From: Aspergillus flavus
Lineage: Eukaryota; Ascomycota; Eurotiomycetes; Eurotiales; Aspergillaceae
Direction of reading: 5' to 3'
Assembly (NCBI RefSeq): GCF_009017415.1
Contig: NC_092403.1
Coordinates: 2,480,001 to 2,544,000 of the forward strand
Length of the DNA: 64,000 nucleotides
Each line of letters opens with the position of its first letter. Within the stretch, counting starts at the first letter, position 1. This document shows, in pieces, positions 33,198 to 44,766 of this stretch. The notes beneath the pieces are model-generated. The model did no database searches. It was not told the DNA's origin and saw only the letters and a list, made by a program, of their open reading frames with translations. The position numbers and the translations under genes were made by a program.

Positions 33198-34440
33198 ATG
33201 GCCGTGAACTTTACTCAAATCCCAACCATTGACTTGGCCCACGCGCAGTGTCCGGTTACGAAAGCCTCGTTCTTGTCAGACCTCAGAGATGCGATTGTAA
33301 AGGTAGGATTCTTCTACCTGAAGAATCACGGCGTGCCAAACAATGTCGAGCGGAACTTCGTAGAGCAATCGGTCAAATTCTTCGATCTGCCCTTGGAGGA
33401 CCGCCTGGAAGTTGAGATGCTCCATAGCAAGCATTTCCTTGGTTATGTTCGCGAGCAAAACGAGAAAACAGCACAGCGGACTGACTTTCGCGAGACATTC
33501 AATGTATGTGGAGCTCCGCATCTATGGCAAAAATAACACGGCTAATGACGTCCTCCAGCTTGGGATGGACCTGGCCGCTCCAGGAGAAGAAGAGCCCGCC
33601 TATCGCAATATGAGCGGTCCCAATCTTGTGCGTATGACATTCTCCTGCGCGCTTTGTGGTGGTCCCTCGCTAATTGAGATGAATGATACAATAAAGTGGC
33701 CCAACGAGACTGCCATTCCGGGATTCCGGGCAGCAATGGAGGATTATGTGAAGCACATCCAGACGTTGGGTGACGACTTCAAAGTCCTGGTAGCCGAAGC
33801 GTTGGACTTAGAGCCAACAGCCTTTCTCCGCTTTTTCGACGAACAACCGCAAGATAGGCTGAAGCTCGCCAAGTACCCTGTTCCATCATCTATTGCCGAC
33901 AGTGAGCCATCAGGCTCCTTTCAGGGAATCGGACCGCACAAGGACAGCAGCTTCCTAACCTTCCTTCTACAGGGAACGCCACACCGTGGCCTTGAAGTTC
34001 AGAATAAATCAGGGGAATGGATCCCTGCTCCCCCGGTTCCTGGAACATTGGTCGTGAACATCGGTCGCATGTTTGAGGCACTGACCGGGGGTGTTGTGAC
34101 AGCCACCACGCATCGAGTCAGTCTGGAAGAGAAGAATTTCGTGGATCGCGATGGCCGACCTTTGGGTCCTCGGTTCTCGTTTCCCATGTTTCAGCTTCTG
34201 GCCTTAGACCTGAGGCGAGACCAGATGACTTTAGATATGCCCCCCCACATAGTAAAGCTGGCCAAGGAGATCAAGGTCATGTCGGATGCAGAGAAGTTCT
34301 TTGAGGAAATGTTCCGGGATTGTGCTGGTAGCGGGCTTTTCATGGCGCGTGTCATCAAGCACGAAGACGTGGCGCGCAAGTGGTATCCAGATGTGTTAGA
34401 TAATGTCCTGAAGGCGCAAAAGGCGGAGCTTGGTCACTAA
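33198..34440 (+). CDS. 2-oxoglutarate/Fe(II)-dependent oxygenase, second cluster tailoring enzyme
   Basis: Second non-haem iron oxygenase of the isopenicillin-N-synthase-like family. Exons are 33198..33503, 33559..33627 and 33697..34440 (372 aa). Intron 1 is 55 nt (GTATGT, GCTAATGAC, CCAG). Intron 2 is 69 nt and in frame (GTGCGT, GCTAATT, AAAG); I remove it because the splice then gives GPNLWPNE, the counterpart of the family's conserved GPNQWPxE. The start at 33198 has a strong context (ACAATGG). DIOX_N: IPTIDLAHA, GFFYLKNHGVP. Iron ligands are HKD in GIGPHKDSSFLTFLLQ and His in TATTHRVS; 2-oxoglutarate contact at RFSFPMF. It differs substantially from oxygenase 1 (C-terminal extension, different loops), so the two probably act at different positions. 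It diverges from the PKS-NRPS and converges on the transporter. Confidence 0.9.
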
Positions 34441-34826
34441 GACCACTGTGATGGTTTCCTTGATATAGTTTATAGCTGGAATGACAATACTATAGTTTCC
34501 TAATACGGTCTACATTAATAACGTGCTCAGATTGTTACAGAACTTTCAAACATATATATATCTTATAGTTCTACGGTACCTTATTTGAACACGGATTTTG
34601 TAGTAAATGTTAGCTATCGCTTCTTAGATACACGTATTCCTAATGATTCTGTGGTACAGTGATTAGACACGATTGCTTGTCCAGAGAAGTCACATAATCG
34701 ATTATCCACAAAATACTCTGTCACATATCTTCCCGTTCTTGCTCCAACCTGAGATAGTTAATTTCCGGAAATACAACTGTTTCTAGTATTATTACCTCCC
34801 TCTGGAATGAAGTATGAAAGCTTCAT
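34441..34826. other. convergent intergenic region, oxygenase 2 / transporter
   Basis: 386 bp of AT-rich 3' flanking sequence; nothing else seen. Confidence 0.5.
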
Positions 34827-37800
34827 CTACAAGCCAACCGGTCCTCTCTCTAGCTCCTCACGTGTTATGCCACTTTGATTGCACATTTCCCAGAAGATAC
34901 CCTGTTGCTCCCAGAGACGCACAGGCGTGTCTAACTCGGCGATGCATCCTTTATCCATGACACAGATACGGTCATAGTGAATAATCGTCCGTGGCCGGTG
35001 GGCAATGCAAAATAGTGTTTTACCATGCATCCCAGCAATAGTTTCCTGGACCTTCTGATCGGTCTGGTAGTCAAGGGAAGAGGTTGCTTCATCGCAGATG
35101 ATAATCTTAGAATCCCGCACAATAGCCCGGGCTAGAGCCATTAGCTGACGTTGACCGAGAGACAGATTCAGCCCTGCTTCATCCACTCGGGTGTCGAGAT
35201 GCAATTGGCTTGGACCTGCCGCTTGCTCATTGACTACCTGGCGTGCATCTTTGTCACCATCGGACGGTGACTCTAGCGGCGGGTCCACTAAATGCGCCTT
35301 CCGGAGTGCTGACCAGAGCTCTAAATCTGTATACTCGTTGAACGGGTCTAGGTTGGACCGAATGGTACCCCGAAAGAGTGTAGGGTCCTGTGGAATTATA
35401 GCCAGTCGGGGTCGTAGATCATGCAACGCAATACTGGCTATATTCACACCATCGATCCAGATATTGCCTCCTGAGAGCTCAGTCAAACGGAAGAGAGCCG
35501 ATACAATACTTGATTTTCCTGCCCCCGTTCTCCCTACCACACCGATGCGCTCCCCACTTTGGATGGACATTGTGAGGCCCTTGAGCACCAGAGGCAACCC
35601 CTCACGGTAACGCATCTGTACATTCTGAAAGGTAATTTGGCCTTGTGCTGGCCAGGTGCTTGAAACCTCCACCCGGTGTAGAGGGGCCGTTTTCTCCTCC
35701 TCCTCCTCCAGGGAGGTGCCATAGTGATGGAGTCGTTCGGCAGAGTTTATGTGCTGTTCAAGCTCCGTATACTGACGAATAGAGAACTGTAGAGTCTGTG
35801 AAATGCTAAGCATATAGGAAAGGATTAGGCCAGATATGCTGGGTGAAACATTGAAACGAGATGTGACGACGAGAACCCCAGTGACAAGAAGTAATGTATT
35901 GCAGACAAGATCTAGACGAACCGAAAGCCACCTCTGGTTGGCAAATATGAGAAAGTAGGCAGCGTTCGAAGAATCGATTGCCTGACCGATATTTTGTCGG
36001 AAATAGACCTCCATATTGTACGCTCTGATACATGCAATACCCGTGATGGCCTCATTGAATCTCGCAAACACGACTGAACGGAGAACAGCTTCATGTCGCT
36101 TCAGGCTTTGAGCAGAGGCCCGGTGGTATATTGTAATAAGAATGACAATGGCTACTAATGGTCCCACCGCAATAGCGAACTATCGAAAGATTGTCAGTTC
36201 TGAAATAGCGACAAGGAGCAAAGGAAGGGGGCAGCTCACATAGTGGAAGTACACAATGACAAGTATCATGATAGCAACAACCATGAGGAAGAGATATAGA
36301 AACAGCCGTAGTGCCTCACCCAACTCACTATCCAGTACCTGCACGTCTTTTGAGAACCGATTGATGATGCGCCCTAGCGGTGTCGTGTCAAAGAATGAGG
36401 TTGGTGCCCGCAGAAGACGGTACATCGCATCTTCGAGCATCACTTTACTAGCATTGGCCGCAAAGGCTGTCACGCACACCGAAAACAGATAGAGGATAGC
36501 GGCTTGACCAGCTGTTATACCTGCATATATACCCAGGTATTGGCCAAGACTCAGTTGTGGAAACTTGTTAGATGCCCAAAACGACAGCCACAACCCGCCC
36601 AAAATCGCTCCTCCAGCAGACAGGATGGCTAGGGCGAACACGATGAAAATATTAGCCATGGAACCGGAGGATACGGCATATGCCCTCCAGATGTCTCTTC
36701 TTCTTGCATGCCGCGCTCTCTCCTCATCCTTCATCAATGGCGCAGCATTTCTATTTTTAAGCTTCGATTCAGGGCAGGCTTTCTCTACTTGGACTGCATC
36801 AGCGATGCTAGGAGAGCTTGGTGTTTCTTCCTTCTCCTGATGGTTGACTGATACGAGACTCTGGAGTACTTCATTCCTCTGAACTAAATGATCGAATGTA
36901 CCAATATCAACGACCCGACCGGCCTCCATCACGATAATTCGATCACAATGAGCAAGGATGTGTAGTTGATGTGTTGCCAGTATCCTACACCGATCTCTGA
37001 GTAGACCACATATCGCCTGTTTCATAATATGGAGCCCAACATTTGCATCCACTGCGGATAGCGGATCGTCCAATAGGATAATATCGCAGTTAGAGTAAAT
37101 GGCTCGGGCAATATTGAGACGCTGCCTTTGGCCTCCAGATAGTGTGATACCTCGTTCTCCTATCTCTGTCTGGTCTCCATCTGCAAACGTGGCCAGGTCC
37201 GCTCGGAGAGCACAAGCGTCGATTACCTGGTCATACCGGGCGTCATCGTATTCTTGGCCAAATAATATATTGTTTCGAATAGTAGTATTCTGGATCCAGG
37301 CGTACTGGGGACAAAATGCTGGGGCAGTACGCATACGTACTGAACCTGCCGTTAGGCGCATTTCACCTGCTAAAGCTCCTAGCAAGGAACTCTTGCCACT
37401 GCCGATGGTCCCTATCACAGCGATAAGCTCCCCCGGAGCAGCCTGAAAGTCAATGTCCATGAGCCGGAATGGTCTGTTATCCTTGCTCTCACTAGCAGGC
37501 TTAGTGGCGCCATCCCAGGATGACACTGGGGGTGCAGAGGCCGATACGGGAACGGAATCCACTCCTGGTGTCTCGGCCTCTATGTCTGGTACACTCTCCC
37601 AGGTGAATGACGCTTTTTTAAACTCAAATGCGTTTTCCATGTTCCTATCCCATGTAATAAAGTCTTCCCTTTCCTCTGCTAGGAGAAACTCCTGGAGTCG
37701 ATTAAGGGATGTCACAGCGTCGGTCGTAGACGTCACGACAACATTCATCATGCTGAGCGGCAATCGAATCGCGTTGAAAACCGCAAGGGAGGCAAAGATA

Positions 37801-39047
37801 CGATCGGATGACAGTGTATGACCGCTCAGCACGTATGTCATGAAGGAAAGCAACGAGGCGAAGTTTGCCATGCTAGTAAAGGAAACAGTAATAGAGTGCC
37901 GCGTTGCCAGAAACCGCCGAAGTGAGTCGATCTCGAGTTTTCGCGTCACTCGAAGTCGCTCTAGGAAACTGTTCTCCCACGCAAAGAACTTGATAAACCT
38001 CACATTCTGTAATATCTCTTGTGTCAGGCTGACCCGCTTGTCTGTGATAGTATTTATCGCCCTGCGGCGAACGATGATGGACCGAACAGCAAAAGTGAGC
38101 AAGCATGTTATAGCAACAAGGAAAGCATATCCGGCCAAGGCGCTGTAGCCTATATTAACCAACAAGGTCACTAGAGCAACGATCAAGGCAATTGGGGTGG
38201 CACAAAGTATATGGAGCGAAGCACAGCCTTTCTCGAGACGGCTCAGATCTACCGCCATCAACGTGGTTATCCGTCCATCGCTGTAGCCTGTCCCATTGCC
38301 GGCTCTAGCATGACCAGATAATCTCATCGCTTTGGAAAACAAATTAGGAGTGAGGACTGCCTTGAGCTCGCCGCCAGCGATCAAAGATTGATAGAATGCC
38401 TGATTACTAGATAGGCTTTGTACCAATTGCATGGTAACAAGGCCGATAACCAAGCCCATGCCCTTGCCCAGGCTCGGCCCCGGTAGATTGTTGTGTTGGG
38501 AGGTATAGGCGTCCATCGCAAACTCGATTAAGCGTCGAACAACAAAGGGCGCCAGCACCAACAAACACATACTAAGAATCTGGCATATTATCCCAATGCA
38601 GAGTTCTATTTTTAATGTGTCATATAAAGCCCAAGCTAATGGCCTCTTTCCTCCACGTTCAAGCCGCCCGGCGAAGGCTTCATCCAGCTTTTTTGATAGG
38701 ATACTTACGGATCGAGTTGGATTTACCGTCCAAATATCCTGGATCTCCATCTCCCGCTTGTAACCGAGCTATACTATGGTAAGTCTGTGGACGTACGCTC
38801 TCCAGGTAGTCGGTACACTGACCTTGACGATGGGGTTGACCCATTGAAAGGTTATAAGACTTGCAAAATTGGCGCCATATTCTCGAGATACCTGCCTTTC
38901 CTGTGGCACTGGAGGGGTTTTACTGGATCGTAATGGATTCAACTTAAACCACTGGAAGTACGATGGCTGTTTTCCCTGTTGCTGTTGTTCGTGTTGATTC
39001 TTCTCAATCGACTCGATCGCCGGTCCTTGTCCAGTATCGAGGGTCAT
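34827..39047 (-). CDS. full-length ABCC (MRP/YOR1-type) exporter
   Basis: ATP-driven efflux pump, the likely exporter of the cluster product. Exons are 38823..39047, 36240..38768 and 34827..36179 (1368 aa), with introns of 54 and 60 nt (GTCAGT and GTGAGC donors, both phase 0). Layout is TMD1-NBD1-TMD2-NBD2 with no extra N-terminal TMD0. NBD1 (about residues 500-730): GTIGSGKSS, LSGGQRQRL, IILLDDPLSAVD. NBD2 (about 1130-1360): GRTGAGKSS, LSLGQRQLM, IIICDEATSSLD. Both ATP sites have complete Walker and signature motifs; the serine-for-glycine-type LSLGQ variant in NBD2 is common in this subfamily. The N-terminus is Gln-rich and cytosolic, ending with ITFQWVNPIVK before the first TMD. ABCC pumps of this type occur in many fungal metabolite clusters. 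The product probably faces the plasma membrane. Confidence 0.92.
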
Positions 39048-40030
39048 AGTTGGAAGACTTGGTCAGCTTGATGGGCTGCCACGACAGACAGCTAGCAATG
39101 ATCCACGAGACTCTCTTCCATACAGCAGGTTCATCAAATCAGGTAAAGGGGATAAGTATTTTCATGGCATTCTTGCTATTCTCCCTCAGAAGGATCGGCG
39201 GTCAACCCCTTTGATGTAGTCAGCCAATCCTGTCAGGCAGAGGCACTGGATCAAGTTATGCATAGTAAAGTAAGGTCTTCGAAGGAGTCCGTCTGGGCTG
39301 TATACGGCAAGGCCATGTGCTATGGGGCAAAGGTGCAATTGTGGTTGTTGGAATTATTGGAGAATGTGCATCCTGCAAGGGGCAGTATCGATCATCATTT
39401 TGTCCCCCCTTGGTCGACACCATTCCTCCATGATGGGGCATTCCACTAGTGATCAAATGAACTTTGGACCAGCTTCTTGTGACAATGAGCTCTGTTTTCT
39501 AGCCCTTGATTTATAGGGCTCCTAAATCTGCCGCATGGGAATATGACACAGAATTCCACCAATGATGTTTTCGACTTTGTTTGGAAACAAGCACTTTACA
39601 TAAGTATACCTTAAAGGGGTCTGCCCAGATCAGTCAAGTTCCGTGATTCCTAATTTAATATCTCCTCCAATTTCTCTAACGAATAAATAGATTTCATAGC
39701 AAGATCAACTCCATAACGATCAGAATTTGAGGAGTTCAATTATTTGTCTAGACTTAGCAATATTGAAAGGGCAAATGTGACACCTATCAGTATCCAGTAG
39801 TCATATACCTACCGAAGCAGTGCACTGAGATATTGAATATCGAATTCCACGAGAACTATTAGAATAATCTGTTTTCTGCTAACAAACTTTGACTCTCCAC
39901 CTCTATATAGTAAATGTTGGGAAGGCTTGGTTTCCAAACAATCCTGCCAAATAACTTTGAAGTGTACAGCTCACTTTATATATAAGATTTCTGTCGAGCT
40001 TTTCATAGAATCCGATCTGGTGACACTAGG
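39048..40030. other. intergenic; right border of the core cluster
   Basis: Promoter side of the transporter and 3' side of the GNAT gene. Short frames at 39256-39516 show no family features. AT-rich from 39640. Confidence 0.5.
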
Positions 40031-40741
40031 CTATGATACTGCCTCTGCTGATCCTGATACGTCCTTCCACATGAAAATCGCAAATTCTCCCTCTGCCTGG
40101 GTACCAACGTACAACGAGACGTCCAGGCCAGCTATCTCGAACCCCATCTTCAGATAGCTCTGGATAGCAGGATAGTTAACATTCGATACTTCCAACCAGA
40201 CATGGCGGACTGGCCATCTAGCAGAGCCAAGCGCTTCCGCGAAGCGGATTAGATTCCGTCCGATTCCTTGGCGTCGGTACAATGGGCTGATCTCGATATC
40301 AGTGATGATCAATCGAGCGTTCCAGCTGGAGAACTTGGCAGATATAAATGCGACGACTTTATTATTATTCCCGGTGGTATTAGGATCTATTGTCGGTGAA
40401 TCCATAGTAGATAGCGTATTGGTATCCTCGACTACCACTGTGAAGCAATCCGGTGACTCGTCGTCCCCATCCGAGTCCTCATCATCTGGGAAGGATTTGT
40501 GCAAGGGAGTGTCTAACTGAACTGCCTTGATGTCCAACCCGAAGCCTATATCTTCGAGTTCTAAGTTGGATATGCGGGATTGAAGCTGGAAAACCCGATC
40601 TGTCACGAAGGAACTGTCTATCGTGCGCATGGACGCTTGGTCATCCGAGGTCGAGAGGCGGTACCTGAGACCCCTTGCGGCATCTGTGAAGGGTAGTTCG
40701 AGGATATCTGGCTCAGTAGGCCCCATAGTAAAGCTTATCAT
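40031..40741 (-). CDS. GNAT acetyltransferase, streptothricin-acetyltransferase-like
   Basis: Intronless, 236 aa. The N-terminal half (to about residue 120) is variable, with an acidic DDEDSDGDDE stretch. The C-terminal half is a GNAT fold: ITDIEISPLYRRQGIGR gives strand beta4 and the acetyl-CoA loop (Q/RxxGxG/A). It is followed by VSNVNYPAIQSYLKMGF and a GLDVSLY..GEFAIFMWK end that resembles streptothricin acetyltransferases. Such enzymes acetylate a primary amine, often detoxifying an antibiotic. It sits immediately beyond the cluster transporter on the same strand (about 1 kb away), so it may acetylate the product or its free amine as tailoring or self-protection. It could equally be an unrelated housekeeping N-acetyltransferase; only the family is well supported. 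Confidence 0.75.
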   Translation of the reverse strand: MISFTMGPTEPDILELPFTDAARGLRYRLSTSDDQASMRTIDSSFVTDRVFQLQSRISNLELEDIGFGLDIKAVQLDTPLHKSFPDDEDSDGDDESPDCFTVVVEDTNTLSTMDSPTIDPNTTGNNNKVVAFISAKFSSWNARLIITDIEISPLYRRQGIGRNLIRFAEALGSARWPVRHVWLEVSNVNYPAIQSYLKMGFEIAGLDVSLYVGTQAEGEFAIFMWKDVSGSAEAVS

Positions 40742-43235
40742 ATCTTGAAAGAAATTTTTGGCAACAAAAAAGCGTTTAATGGAGGGTGTTGATAGTTTGC
40801 TATGTAGCCGGGCGAAGAAAACTAGTGGGGCTCATCCCGCTACATTCATTATAAGCAAATCAAATTTTGGAACGAACGGGTAACCCGCCAATAACCCATC
40901 TAAATCATATCTCAATATATGGACTGGTAGCACCAGCGGGATTTTCAGGTAGACCAAATCTCAGCTTCACACCACGAGCAGCAATGATAATAAAGATGGA
41001 TCCAGGGCTGGCAGACTAAGTGGGCCTGATAGACTAACAAGTCTTGGTCCAAGTGTGTGTCTTTTACAGCCTATGTTGCATGTATATATCTTGACAACTA
41101 TCAACAAACAATATATCATCGCTCCATAGTCAACTCTTTCACAATGTAATTAAGTTCCCAATTAAAGAAATGAAACTATTCTTAATGATATGTATTATAA
41201 AAAAACTAGGACTCAGATCAATCTCATTACGATACAAAAATGGTAGGTAGAATACCAACAGTTACATGTGTAAATAACAGTATTTATCCGAATACCCGCG
41301 GGTTGACATGATTTTGATACTCCTTGTGACGGCCCTGGCCGCTCTGTATGTCAGCACTAGATTCTCTAGGCTCCAACTGGTTGATTGTGTGTATTTGTAT
41401 AAATAGCACAAAGCAATCTGCGTACGCTATCTGTGTCGATTCTTCTTTCCGCCCCATGTTTAGTGTTCCAGATTTTAGCTACTATTGTTATGTTATGTCA
41501 GCTTTGTATCACCCTTCATACTAAGCCTCATATATATCTCAGTGGAGCCTTGATATGGTTGTTCGACTAACTCCATGTATTATGCCGATTTCTATATAAT
41601 TAAGCTTTTAACCTGATTGCAAGCTTTTGAGCAGTTCCAATTAACCCCCATTTCAGTGGAACTGTGAAAGTTTGATTTCCCCTATCTCAAAATATCGGTG
41701 TAGGCCAAAATCGGGCGGTTGGTGGTACTGGGCGTCGTGGTGTAACTAACAGTAGTTATTCCACGCAGCTAATATCCGCGGGCAAGTCGACTAACGCACA
41801 TCCTGAAACTGGTGCAACTACCTACGGTCAATCCAAAGGAAGTAGCATTTTGTCGAGTTGGTCGCACCTGTCGTAATCCTGTCATCGAAGTATCTACAGG
41901 CCTTGAAATATCTCCAGAATGAGTTAGAGACTTATTAAGTCTATTTATAGTTACAATTCCCATTGGCACTCATAATAGACTTTCTAGATATGCTGTGCTA
42001 TACTTAGCCACAGTGTTCATAAAAGTACTCTATGGATTTATAAAATAAAATAAATCCACGAACGAGAGTCTTGAGGACTCGGAAATTGGCCATTTTCCTT
42101 CAGCCACTCCCTGGTCTGGATGTCAAGGCAATGTAGTAGACTGGCTCCATCCTTGACACATTTTCTCTTGGACAGATACCAGCAGCAACGGCGCGCCCAC
42201 TCGTCGGTTTCGAATGGGTATTGGCTCCCTGTGGCCGTTGGATATTGAGGGACTTTGGCTAACGCACACGAAATAGAAGCTGAGTCCGATTACTCCCATG
42301 CAGACCATAAGGCACCAGAGGACAAGCAGGCTACTATTTAGCTAGTTACGGTCTGTTTTGGAGACCATGATGAAACAGCAAAAGCTTCATTCTCCCTAAA
42401 AGATGATTGCGTGTCTCTCCTCTGAGAAATTTATCCCCTTCTCTCTAATTTCAAACATACGCCTAACATATACAAAATTGTGACCAAAGAAATCGAAGTC
42501 ACCAAAAAGTAAGTTTTGGGCTGAATGTGGATGGTCAGAATAACAGTATATTGAGAACAATAGAGCCATTGATTCCTGTAGAAGTCCTCAAGGTTCAGTA
42601 ACCAGCATACATCTTATATTTGGGGAAACCGCCCAGTCTCGCCTCCAAGAGAAAAGTTAACAGGACGATATCAATTCGCAAACCGCGCAACGGGTAGATC
42701 GATTACTTCACCCGGACATCACCGACTATCGCGTGTTGACTTCTTATCAGCGTCCAAGGAGTACAGGCATCGGCATCTAGAGTAAGGGGAACTGGTATTC
42801 TATGATGACTCATGGCCATAGTTAATCTTGGGTATCCTAATTTTTCCGCTGATATTCCAACGCCCTAATCTTATAAAAGGTGCTTCGTGACCGTATCGTA
42901 GGAATTCTCAATCCAGATTCCTCTGGTCGTTGTACGCGTTATACCACTTTTATAATCTACCCCTAACCCTATCTGCACTACAGATGATTTATGGATCTGA
43001 ATGCTTTATAGAACGTATGTGTTGCATATATAGCAGTCCAGCCTTTGGTACAGCTTCGTTTTGCTCAATAGATACCCCGAAGCCGACAAATATCCAGTGT
43101 ATGACATGTTGTGAAACCCTGCAGCAGAGCGGTCAGGTGTGCGTACATTGCGCATAAGATCACGACATGAAAGATCTGGTGCGAGCTTCCCCAAATATCA
43201 AACCTACCCGATGCCAAACGCTCCGGAATTCGGAA
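40742..43235. other. 2.5-kb gene-poor AT-rich stretch
   Basis: No convincing gene. A GC-richer island at 41690-41960 has a minus-strand frame of 66 codons preceded by further open sequence broken by stops; it may be a gene relic, not identified. The rest is AT-rich with many stops. No terminal repeats typical of a transposon were noticed. Confidence 0.45.
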
Positions 43236-44161
43236 CTATAGATGCTCATCAGAAATCCTGTCTCTCGGGGAACGGAACACACGGTGAGCGTACAGACATA
43301 CCGCGTATAGACTGACTCCGGTACCATAGAAAGTAAGGTCGAGCAGATACCATTTTATTCCCGAGTATTGGAGCATATATTCAAGCCCGTATCGCTGGAC
43401 TCCATGTAGCAGGGGTATAAAAGATGAAGCGCTAAAAATAACGAAGGCGCCCACCTTCGCCTTTCGCCAGCGCGGCGTTCTGAGCAAGGGGTTTGAGATT
43501 AGAACACCCGTGACAGTACCTGTGGTTAAGACCTAGAACCCATGTTAGCGTATCATTGGATTTGACCCGACTGCCAGGAGGATGGGGTCAATAGTGAAGA
43601 TCGCTCGGAGGGACTCACAATAGCCCAGTGCAACTTTTGCAGGCTCGCTTCACAAAAGAATCCATAATAGATGCCGGAAGCGAATGTGCCCATTGCCACA
43701 ATGACAATACCAAGTAGATCCATTCCATGCCAGAACTGTTCTAAATGATGCGAGTGGGGTTGCATCAGATGGTAAAGTGCGCTCAGGACCAAACAGATCT
43801 CCGCACAGCAGAAGTAGAGTCCAAACATAGCGTAGTCCATAGACGAGACATTGAGAAATTGAGGCTCTGCCAGGTACCGCAACAACGTAGTTGCGACGAG
43901 TGGTAGGAGCAGAGCTCCGATCAGATGAGTGTACACATTGCAAGACTCGTTGTGCAGAAAGGTCAGGCTGGTAAACATCCCCAGATAGCCTGCTTTCGCT
44001 GGTCGATAGCCACTTAGGATATACTTGTTGTCGAACTACCATTCGGAAATCTCCTGCCACGTTACGATTCGGGCTTTGACCTTTGGCTGGTTTGTGGGGT
44101 CCTTCTTTGTGCTCATATTGACTTTCGGCACTTGCCGTTTTCTGGGTTCTGCTCCTGACAT
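43236..44161 (-). pseudogene. PAQR/haemolysin-III family membrane protein with an in-frame stop
   Basis: Seven-helix protein of the adiponectin-receptor/haemolysin-III family. In fungi these (Izh type) affect zinc and sterol balance. Exons are 43619..44161 and 43236..43532, with an 86-nt intron (GTGAGT, GCTAAC, CTAG); read through the stop this gives 279 codons. The frame holds MSGAEPRKRQVPK at the start, TWQEISEW, a TAG at 44036-44038, then continues exactly as family members do: DNKYILSGYRPA, FLHNESCNVYTHLIGA, SALYHLMQPHS, HGMDLLG. The stop falls inside the most conserved N-terminal block, where relatives have Tyr or Gln. A start at 43978 would give a protein lacking this block. An intron cannot remove the stop without deleting conserved residues. 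Probable pseudogene unless the base is a sequence error. Confidence 0.7.
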
Positions 44162-44766
44162 GATTCCTTCTCCCGGGATGTCTGAGCTGGCTGGATTACT
44201 GAAAGAAGATCAGAGGGACGGCTGGGAGTCATAAAGAAAATGAGATGTAATAGTAAGCGGTTCTATAGATCCAAGACATAGCGGACCCTTTAGTGGTGTG
44301 GATGGATGAAACCAGATGTCGGACACGGAACATACGTCTTTGTACAGAACATTGCTTCAAGGGGTTAAGGGTTTCAGGTGAAAACTTCGAACAATGATCG
44401 CAGGAGTGGAGAAGTTGCTTCAGTGACCCGGGGGACTTATATTCATGGCCCTTTCCCCCCTCATCCCCACGCACAGTATGGAACTAAACTGTACACTGTC
44501 TTCTATCACAACATCACACCGAGTTCACAAGCTAATCGTGAATGGCCGCTGGTGTGTTTGGTACTACTAGTATGTTGGGTCTCGCCGAGTGCGCCAATGA
44601 TAGGGTTCTGGATCCATACCCTTTGTACCGCTAGTATTTGTAACCCATACCGAATCAGCTGACACTTTGAGGTCCATTTGGTCGCGATTGCTCGTCCAAC
44701 AAATATTAGGAGCCTCTTTTCACGCAAAGACGGGGATCAGTCACAAGGATTTGCCGACAGCTCGCC
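44162..44766. other. divergent intergenic region
   Basis: 605 bp upstream of the broken PAQR gene and of the following broken gene; small frames only, nothing recognised. Confidence 0.45.

Noticed and set aside
36180..38768. Reading the transporter as two or three separate half-transporter genes
   Set aside because: The gaps are 54 and 60 nt, have GT..AG ends and phase 0, and join family-conserved segments exactly.
39256..39516. Short overlapping frames between the transporter and GNAT gene
   Set aside because: Mutually overlapping on both strands with no protein-like features.
41769..41969. A short minus-strand gene in the AT-rich block
   Set aside because: Only 66 codons, no signature and stops close by; kept only as a possible relic.
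42930..43200. A small gene beside the PAQR pseudogene
   Set aside because: Short frames on both strands without family features.
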